In this document: piece by piece, positions 16,752 to 25,710 of the stretch | Position numbering within the stretch: the first letter of the stretch is position 1 | How the letters are laid out: every line of letters starts with the position of its first letter | Assembly: GCF_000014565.1 (NCBI RefSeq) | Contig: NC_008268.1 | Span: 5,708,501-5,772,500, forward strand | Origin: Rhodococcus jostii RHA1 | Lineage (GTDB): Bacteria > Actinomycetota > Actinomycetes > Mycobacteriales > Mycobacteriaceae | Length of the DNA: 64,000 nucleotides | Direction: 5' to 3' | Made by a program: the position numbers and the translations under genes | Notes under the pieces: model-generated | The model's input: only the letters and a program-made list of their open reading frames with translations | Database searches by the model: none | What the model was told of the DNA's origin: nothing

Positions 16752-17477
16752 TCACCTTTCCAGGAGTTCGGCCAGGTCGTTCACCACCACGTCGGCGCCG
16801 TGCTCACGTAACGCCTCGGCCTGATCGTTGCGATTCACCCCGACGACGTAGCCGAATTCGCCTGCCCGCCCCGCTTCCACTCCGGACAGGGCGTCCTCGA
16901 AAACGGCCGCCTGATCGGGGTGCACGTTGAGGGCGCGGGCGGCCGCGAGAAACGAATCCGGCGCGGGTTTCCCGCGGAGACCCTGCTCGCTGATCACCAC
17001 CCCGTCGATGCGGACGTGCACGTAGCGGCTGAGATCGGCCGCGTCGAGGACGGCCTTGCCGTTCGCAGACGACGTGACGACGGCGATCTTCAGGCCGGCG
17101 TCGTACGCCGCGCTGATGTAGCGGACCGAACCGGGATAGGGGCTGACGCCCTCCTCCTCGATGACTTTCAGCAGCAGCCGGTTCTTGCTGTTCCCGACAC
17201 CGTTCACGGTCTCGGCGCCGGGTGGATCGTCCGGCGACCCCTCCGGCAACGTGATGTTGCGGGACGTGAGAAAGGTCCGGACCCCGTCGGCGCGGGGACG
17301 TCCGTCGACGTAGTCGTAGTAGTCCTGGTCGGTGAACGGCCGGAAGTTGGCGCCCTCGCGATGCTTCAGGAACTCGTCGAACGTGCGTTTCCACGCCTTC
17401 CGGTGCAGCACCGCCGTTGCCGTGAGCACACCATCGAGATCGAACAAGCAGGCCGAGATAGCATCAGGCAGTCCCAT
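16752..17477 (-). CDS. HAD-superfamily beta-phosphoglucomutase-like protein
   Basis: 241 residues with the HAD motif I FDLDGVLT (nucleophile Asp and acid/base Asp), motif II VTSSANG, motif [11 protein letters not shown] and motif [13 protein letters not shown], and a helical cap. The Asp-x-Asp pair with a C1-type cap is typical of beta-phosphoglucomutase. It is the first gene of a two-gene operon with the GH65 enzyme, stop and start nearly touching, so it likely channels beta-glucose 1-phosphate to glucose 6-phosphate. The ATG lies just after GGGAGGTG. Confidence 0.9.
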   Translation of the reverse strand: MGLPDAISACLFDLDGVLTATAVLHRKAWKRTFDEFLKHREGANFRPFTDQDYYDYVDGRPRADGVRTFLTSRNITLPEGSPDDPPGAETVNGVGNSKNRLLLKVIEEEGVSPYPGSVRYISAAYDAGLKIAVVTSSANGKAVLDAADLSRYVHVRIDGVVISEQGLRGKPAPDSFLAAARALNVHPDQAAVFEDALSGVEAGRAGEFGYVVGVNRNDQAEALREHGADVVVNDLAELLER

Positions 17478-17621
17478 CACCTCCCCGACGGTACCGCCGT
17501 CGGCGGCGGTTTCGCTGAGGCGCGCGCAAATCCCGCACTCGAACGGACCCATCAGGTCGTTGACTTCCAGTCGAGGGCGGTCGAATACTGAGAGTTCCCA
17601 CCGACTGTTGCGGAGTGCACC

Positions 17622-18158
17622 GTGAACATGGAGGAACCGGCCCCGTCGGAGCACGTGAAATCCCTCGCCGTTCGCGCGATGGAGATCATGGCGAACGGAA
17701 GCCGCGCCGATTTCGATTCCGTCGTCCACACGGACGCATTCAACCGGGAGAGCGCGACGGAACCCCCGCGGACGCGAGGGCGTGGACCCGACGCGTTCTA
17801 CGCTACCGCGGTGTGGCTGCGCTCCGCGTTCGCCGAGCTGCGGTTCGACGTCGAGCATGTCGTCGTCGAGGGCGACCTCGCCGTCGCCTTTACGATCATG
17901 AAGGGCAGGCACGTCGGACCATTCGTCGTCTACGACGAGCAGGGGTCGATCGACCAGGTGTTCGCGCCGACGGGACGATCGTTGGCGGTCAACCAGTCGC
18001 ACTGGTTGCGCGTCGAAGGCGGCCGCGTCATCGAGCACTGGGCCACCCGGGACGACCTCGGTCAGGCGGTCCAGCTGGGCTGGGTGCCGCCGACGCCGCT
18101 GTCCATGGTCCGCAATGCCTGGGCCAAACGTGCAGCGCGCAGGAATGCATTGCACTGA
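17622..18158 (+). CDS. SnoaL-like (ester cyclase/NTF2-fold) protein
   Basis: 178 residues with an NTF2-like pattern: helix ([20 protein letters not shown]), then [20 protein letters not shown] and [20 protein letters not shown], the last being the SnoaL-type end. SnoaL proteins catalyse aldol cyclisations or isomerisations, or only bind ligands; no specific role can be given. A GTG start 6 bases after GGAG is preferred over the ATG two codons in. It stands alone, divergent from the GH65/HAD operon. Confidence 0.75.
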   Translation: MNMEEPAPSEHVKSLAVRAMEIMANGSRADFDSVVHTDAFNRESATEPPRTRGRGPDAFYATAVWLRSAFAELRFDVEHVVVEGDLAVAFTIMKGRHVGPFVVYDEQGSIDQVFAPTGRSLAVNQSHWLRVEGGRVIEHWATRDDLGQAVQLGWVPPTPLSMVRNAWAKRAARRNALH

Positions 18159-18268
18159 CCCCTGACCCATGTCGGAGCGGTGACGATTTCTCGTAAAGGG
18201 CGCAAAACGTACCAAACGGACCGTATGTTTCGTTCGATCGATAGATACTCGAACGAAGGAGATGGCCC

Positions 18269-18790
18269 TTGAAACGCTCGGTGGTTATCGCGGCAAGTTG
18301 TGCACTCCTGACGCTGTCGGCCTGCGGGTCCGACGGCGAACCGACGCCGACATCCGAAACGTCCAGCTCGACGACAAGGGCGACATCCGCCGCCGCCACG
18401 ACCCCTCCGCCGACATCGGAACTCGCACCGCCGGCTGTCGAACCCGAGTCGAATGGCAGTGGCGGTACGCAGGGGAGCGGGCAAGGAAGCGGACAGGGTG
18501 GTTCCGGCGCGGGTGTGCAGGCTCCGGTCGCCGGCCAGCAGCAGCCGCCGGCGGTGGTGCCGCCGCCGGCCGTCGTCGAGAACCCGCCGGCGGCGGAGCA
18601 GACACCCACCGAGCAGACTCCCACCGAGCAGCCTCCTGCGGGTGAGAATCCGGACGCGGAAAACCCGGACGCGGAAAACCCGGACGCGGAAAACCCGGAC
18701 GCGGAAAACCCGGACGCGGAAAACCCGGACGCGGAGAATCCGGACGCGGAGAATCCGGACGCCGAGAACGCCGAAGGAGACACCCCCTAG
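18269..18790 (+). CDS. Lipoprotein with low-complexity Pro/Glu-rich stalk and ENPDA repeats
   Basis: 173 residues. The signal peptide [19 protein letters not shown] ends in a lipobox LSAC, giving a lipid-anchored Cys19. The mature part has no folded domain visible: Ser/Thr-rich, then Gly/Gln-rich, then Pro-rich, and finally eight ENPD units. A disordered, acidic wall-spanning stalk or spacer is the simplest reading. It starts at TTG 6 bases after AAGGAG; no ATG is usable. It has no recognisable homology or operon partner. Confidence 0.75.
   Translation: MKRSVVIAASCALLTLSACGSDGEPTPTSETSSSTTRATSAAATTPPPTSELAPPAVEPESNGSGGTQGSGQGSGQGGSGAGVQAPVAGQQQPPAVVPPPAVVENPPAAEQTPTEQTPTEQPPAGENPDAENPDAENPDAENPDAENPDAENPDAENPDAENPDAENAEGDTP
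18641..18760 (+). repeat. 15-bp tandem repeats within the lipoprotein gene
   Basis: Eight 15-base units encode (A/G)ENPD. Five consecutive units (18656-18730) are identical, GCGGAAAACCCGGAC, and two more read GCGGAGAATCCGGAC. The perfect identity of the inner units implies recent expansion by slippage or recombination, so copy number may vary between strains. Confidence 0.9.
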
Positions 18791-19169
18791 TCGAAGTAAC
18801 GGTGAGTGGCAGGGCATCGCGAGCATGGCGGCGCCCCGTCCTCGGGTGCCGATGTCCAGTGGCGTCGCCATGTCTACCGAGATTGCGTGTGGGCCCTCTG
18901 GGATGCCGGCGCGTGAATTCGCCACCAGGGTAATGGGTGCCGATCCCGGGCTGCAACTGCGCGCATTGGCTGTACCGCCGCTGTTGACGGCCGATAGTCC
19001 GGGGATCATCGTTGTAGACATGATGGTCGGGTCCGCCCGCGACCTTGGATCTGTACGGGACCACAGGCTCGACGAGATCACCCTGGAACAAGTTGCAGTC
19101 CGGGCCGTCGTCTGCCTCGAACCGTGGGCACACCCATCAGGCGCGACCCCGAGCCCCTGGAGGCACCAC
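18791..19169. other. Intergenic stretch with no supported gene
   Basis: 379 bases between the lipoprotein and the glycosyltransferase. Several frames are open on both strands, but none has a ribosome site, a recognisable domain or a clear start. It may hold the glycosyltransferase promoter or gene debris; nothing more can be said. Confidence 0.5.
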
Positions 19170-20303
19170 ATGGCACGCATCCTGTTCGTCACCTGGGACG
19201 GCGGCGGCAACGTGCCACCCGCTCTCGGCATCGCGACGGAGGCACGCAACCGCGGTCACCAGGTTCGATTTCTCGGGCACGCCCAGCAACGCCGGCGGAT
19301 CGAAAGACACGGTTTCCGGTTCACGCCCTACGTCCACGCGCGACCCTGGCAGTCGACCACAAATCATCCCGGTATCACTGGGTTGTACCAATCGCTTGCC
19401 GTCTTCACCGACGCCGGGCCTGGAATCGATCTACTCGACACCGTCGCGCGCGAGCCGATAGACGTGGTCGTGGTCGACTGCCTGCTGTATGGGGCCCTGC
19501 AGGCCGCCGCCGACGCGCACCTGACGCGTGTGACGTTGGTGCACACCTACTACGAGTTCATGTATCAAGGCGTGACACGTGGGGTGACGCCCGTGATGGC
19601 CCGTCTGAAAGGTCAGCGGCCACTGAGGCTGTGGACGTCATCGGACCTGGCGCTGGTGACGACCGACAAGGACCTCGATCCGGCCTCCCATCGAAGCCTG
19701 CCCGCCTCAGTCCACTACACCGGGGTGGTGCGACATCCGATGCCGTCCCCGTTGACACCGGTGTCCGAACGCGATCCGCTGATCCTGGTCAGCCTCAGCA
19801 GCCTCAACTTCGACGGGCAACAGCGGGCCTTGCAGAACATCCTCGAGGCTGTCGGTGGACTGCCTGCCCATACCGTTGTCACCACCGGACCGTCCGTCGA
19901 CCCGACAGGCTTCACGGCGGGTCCGAACACCGAAGTGCACGGTTACGTTCCACACGAACAGATCCTGCCGACCGCCACCCTCGTTATCGGACACGGCGGA
20001 CACGACACCACTATGCGCGCCCTCGCGCACGACCTGCCCTTGGTCATTCTGCCGATCCACCCGGCGCTCGACCAGAAGATGATCGGCCGCAGTCTGGAGC
20101 AGCGCGGCGTCGCCCGTTGCCTCCGCAAGACGGCAGCGCCCGAGCGCATCCGGTCGGCAGTTGGCAAGCTGCTCGTGGCCGGACCACACAGGACGACCGC
20201 AGCAACTCTGGGAGCCCGGATCCGGGCCCATGACGGTGCCGTTCATGCCGCGGACCTCATCGATCAACTGCCGATCCGAGAACGACGGAGGGGAGTGCGA
20301 TGA
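19170..20303 (+). CDS. GT1/UGT-like glycosyltransferase (MGT family)
   Basis: 377 residues with the GT-B layout: an N-terminal Rossmann-like domain beginning MARILFVTWDGGGNVPPALG, and a C-terminal nucleotide-sugar domain with HGYVPHEQILPTATLVIGHG and GHDTTMRALAHDLPLVILP, which matches the UGT signature loop. It resembles actinobacterial macrolide or glycolipid glycosyltransferases that use UDP- or TDP-sugars. No natural-product genes lie nearby, so the acceptor is unknown. The ATG follows GGAGG by 6 bases. Confidence 0.88.
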   Translation: MARILFVTWDGGGNVPPALGIATEARNRGHQVRFLGHAQQRRRIERHGFRFTPYVHARPWQSTTNHPGITGLYQSLAVFTDAGPGIDLLDTVAREPIDVVVVDCLLYGALQAAADAHLTRVTLVHTYYEFMYQGVTRGVTPVMARLKGQRPLRLWTSSDLALVTTDKDLDPASHRSLPASVHYTGVVRHPMPSPLTPVSERDPLILVSLSSLNFDGQQRALQNILEAVGGLPAHTVVTTGPSVDPTGFTAGPNTEVHGYVPHEQILPTATLVIGHGGHDTTMRALAHDLPLVILPIHPALDQKMIGRSLEQRGVARCLRKTAAPERIRSAVGKLLVAGPHRTTAATLGARIRAHDGAVHAADLIDQLPIRERRRGVR

Positions 20304-20382
20304 CGGGAGGGCGTTGAGCAAGGCATGTATCTGCATCTCCGCCCCGTGCGGCCCTACTCTGAAATCCCTCGGCGTGCGGGGA

Positions 20383-21129
20383 TCAGTCCGAAAGGCTGCC
20401 GACGCGATCGGCGAGCAACTCACTGTAGGTGCGATTGGTGCCCGGGGCGAGCCGCGCCCAGTAACTGGTGTGGTCGCCCCGGAACAGGTAACCGTTCACG
20501 TCGTCGATGGCCTCGGAGTATTGCTGCCACACCGTCCACGGTCGCCACCAGTTCAGGATCACCGCCTGCCACCTGCGGGTGCGGAGCCGGTCGAGGAGGT
20601 CCGCCACCCACGCCGCCGGGTCGGCGAGTGAGAAGGCCGCCGACTGGTCTGCGAACGTGCGCAGCGGCGAGTTGCCCGGACAGCAGCAGATGACGTCCAG
20701 CGGATCGGCGATCTGCCACACGGGCATCCCTGTGATCGGGCGTTGCCCGGCGATGCCCCACCCGGGCAGGTCCGGAGACGCCGGCCGCAGGGGATCGGCG
20801 ATCAGTCCGACCCCACGCACGTCCAGGGCGGGGTGCTGGCCCCGTCCCACCTCCGCCGCCACGTTGCCGGCGAGCGCGGCGCCTCCCGAATAGCCGAGCA
20901 GAACAACGGGATTCGGGTCCTCCGCGATCATCCGCAACAGGAGTGTGCGTCCCTCGGACAGTGCCTTGTCGAACGCTGAACCACCCGGATCGGGCACCGG
21001 TCCGTAGCTCGCCTCCCACGGAACCTGCTTGACGACGAACCGTGCGGGATCCAGCAGTTGTGTGGTGTTGGTGAGCATGTTGACGCCCCGATCCTCACCG
21101 ATGCCGCGACAGCACAGAACGGTGATCAT
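20383..21129 (-). CDS. Serine esterase of the alpha/beta-hydrolase (cutinase/lysin B-like) type
   Basis: 248 residues beginning MITVLCCRGIGEDRG with a nucleophile elbow GYSGGA (Ser81), a downstream Asp in DPLDVICCCPGN and a candidate His in GDHTSYW. The order (short oxyanion strand, GxSxG, WGIAGQRPI, C-terminal HTSYW) resembles mycobacteriophage lysin B and PE-PPE-domain esterases, which act on mycolate or long-chain esters. There is no signal peptide. A ribosome site GGGAGG fixes the start. No phage genes lie nearby, so it is either a host enzyme or a lone relic; substrate assignment is inferred. Confidence 0.65.
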   Translation of the reverse strand: MITVLCCRGIGEDRGVNMLTNTTQLLDPARFVVKQVPWEASYGPVPDPGGSAFDKALSEGRTLLLRMIAEDPNPVVLLGYSGGAALAGNVAAEVGRGQHPALDVRGVGLIADPLRPASPDLPGWGIAGQRPITGMPVWQIADPLDVICCCPGNSPLRTFADQSAAFSLADPAAWVADLLDRLRTRRWQAVILNWWRPWTVWQQYSEAIDDVNGYLFRGDHTSYWARLAPGTNRTYSELLADRVGSLSD

Positions 21130-21192
21130 GCAACCTCCCATGTGAGTGCCGATGCGCACCCGAGCACACTGTGCCACTCACGTGCGGGGGTG

Positions 21193-21247
21193 TCCCCCGA
21201 TCGGGGGAGGCGCGATTCATCCGATGCACGACCTGATCGGAGGACAG
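21193..21247 (+). promoter_or_regulatory. Duplicated GATCGG(A/G)GGA element upstream of the first BRCT-like gene
   Basis: A perfect 16-base palindrome TCCCCCGATCGGGGGA (21193-21208) is followed 4 bases later by CGATTCAT, and a second half-like copy GATCGGAGGACAG starts 36 bases after the first GATCGG. The same arrangement with the same 36-base step lies upstream of the paralogous gene near 62.1 kb. This is a conserved promoter or operator region. Confidence 0.65.
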
Positions 21248-21319
21248 ACGTGGGCACCGGGAAGGGAGAGAGTTGTCTCGTACCGGGATCAGCCGTTCAC
21301 GTGGACAGGAGCCTTCGGC

Positions 21320-21688
21320 ATGTCACCCATCTCCAGCATCGAGGTCGCCCGAGCCCGGCGGTCTCGCCGCGTGTTGTTCGTCGGTAATCCCACCCGCTAC
21401 AACGATGTCTCGCAGTGGGCGATGGTCCGGCAATGGGTGGCCCTGCACGGAATGGAACCGATCCGCGAATTCGAGGGAGACGTGCTCTGCGTCATTGTCA
21501 CCGAGGACATCCTGGACGGACGTTGTTCGCCGAAGGAATCGGCTGCCGTTCAGCGCGCCCGTGCGCTCGGCGTGCCGTGCATCAGTGTCCACGACACCAC
21601 CCTGATCTGGCAGGTCACCGCCCGTGTGCGGTCGCGGATTCGCGAGTCGGCGGCCGTACCTGCGGGAATGCATCGCGGCGGCGCGTGA
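21320..21688 (+). CDS. Small BRCT-like protein, paralogue of the one at 62.2 kb
   Basis: 122 residues. The core RRVLFVGNPTRYNDVSQWAM, then GDVLCVIVTEDILDG, VQRARALGVPCISVHD and a final Trp, follows the strand-helix pattern of BRCT domains (as in the NAD-dependent ligase C terminus). It is clearly related to the second copy, with conserved RRVLF, WA-VR-W, GDVLC-IVTE and VQR-RA-G. The start ATG is chosen because it lies about 100 bases after the shared upstream element, as in the paralogue (95 bases), and follows GGAG; an earlier ATG near 21224 is open. Function unknown; phosphoprotein or DNA-end binding is only a fold-based guess. Confidence 0.65.
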   Translation: MSPISSIEVARARRSRRVLFVGNPTRYNDVSQWAMVRQWVALHGMEPIREFEGDVLCVIVTEDILDGRCSPKESAAVQRARALGVPCISVHDTTLIWQVTARVRSRIRESAAVPAGMHRGGA

Positions 21689-21699
21689 TCGGAAAGCAG

Positions 21700-21993
21700 T
21701 TAGTCGTCGGCTGCTTCAGATGCGCTTGCGGAGGGGGCGTCGACAGCGCCTCGGTGGAACCCCCAGATCGCGATTCCGAGTGCGACCGCCGACAGCAGGT
21801 CGGACACGGTTAAACCGTGCGAGGAGTTGAGTTTCCAAAGGATGTCGCCCTCGAGCGGGCCATTGCCGAATATCCACAGCACGGCGGCGGCGACGGTGGC
21901 TGCGGCGGACGCGCGGGAGGGTCGTGCAAGGCACAGTGTGGTCGCCGCAAACAACAGGTTCATGAACACGAGTGGATAGAAGGGCAGCGCCAT
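21700..21993 (-). CDS. Small integral membrane protein, unknown function
   Basis: 97 residues with three hydrophobic segments (PLVFMNLLFAATTLCLA; AAATVAAAVLWIFGNG; VSDLLSAVALGIAIWGF) and a short acidic Ser/Ala-rich tail. No domain is recognised. It converges with the BRCT-like gene, 11 bases apart, and lies close to another small membrane protein on the same strand. Confidence 0.6.
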   Translation of the reverse strand: MALPFYPLVFMNLLFAATTLCLARPSRASAAATVAAAVLWIFGNGPLEGDILWKLNSSHGLTVSDLLSAVALGIAIWGFHRGAVDAPSASASEAADD

Positions 21994-22041
21994 CCCGTCA
22001 TTCTTCCAAGCTGCAGCGGGAACGCACCCGGTGGGGCGCGG

Positions 22042-22200
22042 TCATGCGACCGTTCGGTCGGGAGGGTCGTTCTTACTCGTCGCGTCTTCTTTGGCGGGCA
22101 GTTCGTGCAGGTCTTTCTGCCGTATCGCTTTCCCGATGAGGATCGCGAGCGGCACCGACAGTGCTACCCACACCAGCGCGACCCAGGCAATCCACCACAC
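22042..22200 (-). CDS. Small single-helix membrane protein
   Basis: About 52 residues: one membrane helix (WWIAWVALVWVALSVPLAIL) followed by a basic and then hydrophilic tail (GKAIRQKDLHELPAKEDATS). A GTG start just before the helix is assumed; a further 12 codons are open upstream but unlikely. No homology is recognised. The high hydrophobicity in this frame and its location between genes support it, with modest confidence. Confidence 0.45.
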   Translation of the reverse strand: MWWIAWVALVWVALSVPLAILIGKAIRQKDLHELPAKEDATSKNDPPDRTVA

Positions 22201-22377
22201 ACATCGAGTATGCCCGCCCCCTGGACGCCTACCCAAGGGCTACGAATACGCCGCGGTCCGTGGGGACTGGTCGGTAGCGCAAATTCGGAAAAATTACCTG
22301 GTCATCGCTGGTTTGCCGCACGAAGTTCGGGGCACCCCCTTCGGTAGGGGTTGGTTCTCTTTTCAAGGAGGTGGGTG

Positions 22378-22821
22378 ATGACGACACCAGGAATGTCGAT
22401 CGAGAGACACCCTGATATCGCCGAGTTGCGGGCTCGCTACGACCGAGTCTCGGAACAGCCGATGACGCAGGTCACCGAGGGCCTGATGTTCATGGCGGGC
22501 CTCTACATGGCGGCGTCGCCGTGGATTGTCGGGTTCGCGAGCCAGTCGGGCCTGGCGATGTGCAACCTGTTGTCGGGTGTTGCGGTGGCACTGCTTGCCG
22601 TCGGTTTCACGTCGGCCTACTCACGCACGCACGGCATGGCGTTCGTCGCGCCGCTGCTGGGTCTGTGGATGATCGTCAGCCCGTGGCTGGTCGTCGGAGT
22701 AACCACCACGGCGGGAATGATCTGGTCGAACGTGATCTGCGGCATCGTCGTCTGTCTGCTGGGTCTCGGTATCACCGCCATGGGAATGGCGGACGGCGGA
22801 ATGCGGATGAGGAGGAGGTAG
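22378..22821 (+). CDS. SPW-repeat membrane protein
   Basis: 147 residues with two copies of the SPW motif, AASPWIVGFASQS and IVSPWLVVGVTTT, each ending a pair of membrane helices (four in all), followed by NLLSG and NVICG. This matches the SPW repeat family of unknown function, common in Rhodococcus and Mycobacterium. A strong ribosome site AAGGAGGTG precedes the ATG by 4 bases, suggesting high expression. It stands alone. Confidence 0.85.
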   Translation: MTTPGMSIERHPDIAELRARYDRVSEQPMTQVTEGLMFMAGLYMAASPWIVGFASQSGLAMCNLLSGVAVALLAVGFTSAYSRTHGMAFVAPLLGLWMIVSPWLVVGVTTTAGMIWSNVICGIVVCLLGLGITAMGMADGGMRMRRR

Positions 22822-22901
22822 TCGCGGCGCGTGCCTTCATGGGGATGGGGCACGAGTCACAGGAGCGCCCGCCGATTCGGTGGGCGCTTCGCTGAGTTCA
22901 C

Positions 22902-24092
22902 CTAACGTTGTTTGAGGAACGCGTCGTGCTCCTGGTGGGAGCGCTTGATGAGGTCCATGAGTGCGGTTTCTTCGCGGACCATCTTCTTGAACTTCGGGTC
23001 GAGCTTCTTGAGCTGCTCTTCCTCGCCCCGCAACTTGTCGTACATGCGTTCGCGCTCTGCCAGGTCGGCGGTGTAATCGAGGTCGAGGTAGTTGATCGCG
23101 TGCCGCCGGGCACCGGCGATCGCGGACTGTGCCCTGCCCTTCTTGCTGGTGAGCGACGCGATCACGGTGATGACGAGGATGCCGATGATGACGGCCAGCG
23201 ACGCGAACGTGCTGATCTCGATGACGTTCACCGGTTCGCCGTCGTTGACGAACGGCAGGTTGTTCTCGTGCAGCGCGTGCAGGATCAGCTTGACCCCGAT
23301 GAACGCGAGGATCGCGGACAGTCCGTACGACAGGTAGATGAGGCGGTCGAGGAGACCGTCGAGCAGGAAGTACAGCTGCCGCAGACCCATCAGCGAGAAC
23401 ACGGTGGCCGTGAAGACGACGAAGACATTCTGGGTGAGGCCGAAGATCGCGGGAATGGAGTCGAGTGCGAACAGGATGTCGGTGCCGCCGATAGCAACCA
23501 TCACCAGCAGCATCGGCGTCATCGCCCGCTTGCCGTTCTCGATGGTGAAGAGTTTGTCGCCGTCGTAGTGCTCGGTGGTGTGCATGAACTTCTTCGCGAT
23601 CCGGATGATGAAGTTGTCGGCCGAGTGCGAATCCTCGGTCTCGGGTCGCAGCATGTTGCCGGCGGTGATCAGCAGGATCAGGCCGAAGAAGTAGAACACC
23701 CACGCGAACGAATTGATCAGCGCGGCGCCGAGGAAGATGAACGCGGTCCGGGCGAAGATCGAGAACACGATGCCGAACAGCAGGACCTTCTGCTGGTCTT
23801 CGCGCGGCACCCGGAAGCTGGACATGATGATGAGGAAGACGAAGAGGTTGTCGACGGACAGCGCCTTCTCCGTGACGTAGCCGGCGAAGTACTCCGAACC
23901 CATGTCGACGCCGCCGAAGATCAGGACCGCGACGCCGAAGAGCAGCGCGAGGCCGACGTAGATCGACGACCAGATGGCCGCTTCCTTCAGCGTCGGGATG
24001 TGCGCGTGGCGGACGTGGAAGAAGTAGTCGAACGCGAGCAGCGCGACGATCACGATGATCGTCACAATCCAGGCGAACGGGGTCACATGCAT
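22902..24092 (-). CDS. TerC-family integral membrane protein
   Basis: 396 residues, about nine membrane helices, with the TerC/Alx signature around EKALSVDNLFVFLIIMSSF and a second acidic site GGTDILFALDSIPAIFG. The long charged C terminus (LRGEEEQLKKLDPKFKKM) is typical of the actinobacterial form. Family members are linked to tellurite resistance and to export of manganese or loading of metals onto exported proteins. It is transcribed alone; no ter genes adjoin it and no manganese riboswitch-like structure was recognised upstream. Confidence 0.9.
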   Translation of the reverse strand: MHVTPFAWIVTIIVIVALLAFDYFFHVRHAHIPTLKEAAIWSSIYVGLALLFGVAVLIFGGVDMGSEYFAGYVTEKALSVDNLFVFLIIMSSFRVPREDQQKVLLFGIVFSIFARTAFIFLGAALINSFAWVFYFFGLILLITAGNMLRPETEDSHSADNFIIRIAKKFMHTTEHYDGDKLFTIENGKRAMTPMLLVMVAIGGTDILFALDSIPAIFGLTQNVFVVFTATVFSLMGLRQLYFLLDGLLDRLIYLSYGLSAILAFIGVKLILHALHENNLPFVNDGEPVNVIEISTFASLAVIIGILVITVIASLTSKKGRAQSAIAGARRHAINYLDLDYTADLAERERMYDKLRGEEEQLKKLDPKFKKMVREETALMDLIKRSHQEHDAFLKQR

Positions 24093-24216
24093 CGTCTCTG
24101 CCTTTCAGCTGAAGCGAACGCGCCTGTTCGTCAGCGTAGTCGCGCGCGGGGCGCGACTTGGCAGAACCGCCGCTGTCGCCGGGACGGCACACGAGCTGCC
24201 GTCCCGGCGACCGGGC

Positions 24217-25710
24217 TCATCGTCGGTCGCCGAACACCGTCCGGTGCCAGTCCTTCCTGGCGGTTCCGGTGATGTCGGACATGACGTGCTTGACGTTGGT
24301 GTACTCGTCGAGCGAATACGTCGACATGTCCTTGCCGTAACCGGACGCCTTGTACCCGCCGTGGGGCATCTCGCTGATGATCGGGATGTGGTCGTTGATC
24401 CACACACAGCCCGCGGCGATGTCGCGGGAGGCGGTCTGGGCCCGGTACAGGTCCCGCGTCCAGGCGGACGCCGCCAGCCCGAAGTCGGTGTCGTTGGCGA
24501 GTGCGATTCCGTCCGAATCGTTTTCGAACGGCAGGACGACGAGAACCGGGCCGAAGATCTCCCGCTGCACGATCTCACTGGACTGGTCGGCACCCACGAC
24601 GAGCGTCGGCTCGTAGTAGAAGCCGGACGCGAGATCGCCCCCGGGGACGGATCCGCCGCGGACGATCTTCGCCCCGGTGTCGCGGGCGCGATCGATGAAC
24701 CCGGCGACGTGCTGCTGCTGCCGCCGCGACACCAACGGACCCATGTCGGTGCCGGGATCGGACGGGTCGCCGAGCCGGACGGTACCCATCAACGATGCCA
24801 CTCCGGCGACGAAGTCGTCGTACAGCGGCCGCTGCACGTAGGCGCGGGTGGCCGCGGTGCAGTCCTGGCCAGAGTTGATGAGGGCACCGGCGACGGCTCC
24901 GTTGATCGCGGCTTCGAGATCCGCGTCGTCGAACACCACGAAGGGGGCCTTCCCACCCAGTTCCAGGTGGAGTCGCTTGCCCGCCGCGGCGGCCGCGATC
25001 TGCCGTCCCACGGGCGTCGATCCGGTGAAACTCACCATGCTCACGTCCCGATGCGACACCAGCGACGACCCGGTCGTCACGCCGCGGCCGGTGATCACGT
25101 TGACGACGCCGTCCGGCATTCCGGCTCGGGACGCGGCCTCCGCGAACAGCAGCGACGTGAGGGGAGTGATCTCCGCCGGTTTGAGCACGATGGTGTTGCC
25201 CGCGGCGACCGCGGGCAGGACCTTCCACGCGGCCATCTGCAGCGGATAGTTCCACGGCGCGATCGAGCCGATCACCCCGATCGGTTCGCGGCGGATGCTG
25301 GACGTGTGGTCGGGGGAGTACTCGCCCGACGCCTTGCCCTCCAAATTGCGGGCCGCGCCGGCGAAGAACGACACGTTGTCGATCGACCCGGGAACGTCGA
25401 ACGCGGTCGACAATTTGAGGGGCTTGCCCGTCTGCCGGGTTTCGGTGCGTGCGATGTCGTCGGACATCTCCGTGAGCTCGGCGGCCCACCGAGTCAGGAC
25501 GGCGGAACGCTCGCCCGGGCTCGTCGTCGACCAGTCCGCGTAGGCGGTCTTCGCGGTGGCGACCGCCTCGTCGACGTCGTCCACCGACGCCTCGGTGCGG
25601 GAGGAGATCACCTCACCGGTGGCCGGGTCGAGCACCTCGTACCGCTCGGCCGCCCGCCCGTCCCGGTAGCGGCCGCCGACGAACAACCCGGGAAGGTCCT
25701 GGTGGTTCAC
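24217..25710 (-). CDS. Aldehyde dehydrogenase (gamma-aminobutyraldehyde/betaine-aldehyde type)
   Basis: 497 residues with all ALDH motifs: PWNYPLQMAAWK, LELGGKAPFVVF (catalytic base Glu), GQDCTAATR (nucleophile Cys) and EIFGPVL. The closest pattern is the PuuC/PatD group that oxidises aminoaldehydes with NAD+. The GTG start overlaps the aminotransferase stop (GTGA). With a class III aminotransferase, an amino-acid permease and a PuuB-like oxidase upstream, it most likely oxidises the aldehyde made from an amine such as putrescine. Confidence 0.9.
   Translation of the reverse strand: MNHQDLPGLFVGGRYRDGRAAERYEVLDPATGEVISSRTEASVDDVDEAVATAKTAYADWSTTSPGERSAVLTRWAAELTEMSDDIARTETRQTGKPLKLSTAFDVPGSIDNVSFFAGAARNLEGKASGEYSPDHTSSIRREPIGVIGSIAPWNYPLQMAAWKVLPAVAAGNTIVLKPAEITPLTSLLFAEAASRAGMPDGVVNVITGRGVTTGSSLVSHRDVSMVSFTGSTPVGRQIAAAAAGKRLHLELGGKAPFVVFDDADLEAAINGAVAGALINSGQDCTAATRAYVQRPLYDDFVAGVASLMGTVRLGDPSDPGTDMGPLVSRRQQQHVAGFIDRARDTGAKIVRGGSVPGGDLASGFYYEPTLVVGADQSSEIVQREIFGPVLVVLPFENDSDGIALANDTDFGLAASAWTRDLYRAQTASRDIAAGCVWINDHIPIISEMPHGGYKASGYGKDMSTYSLDEYTNVKHVMSDITGTARKDWHRTVFGDRR

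Noticed and set aside
18641..18760. Possible CRISPR array
   Set aside because: Units are 15 bases with no spacers, in frame with a protein; a coding minisatellite.
18453..19169. Long upstream extension of the glycosyltransferase frame, and antisense frames across the lipoprotein gene
   Set aside because: The repeats read in these frames give meaningless RKTRT or SASGF runs; the lipoprotein frame has a lipobox and ribosome site.
20383..21129. A prophage, because of the lysin B-like hydrolase
   Set aside because: No other phage genes, integrase or attachment site are seen nearby; probably a host esterase.
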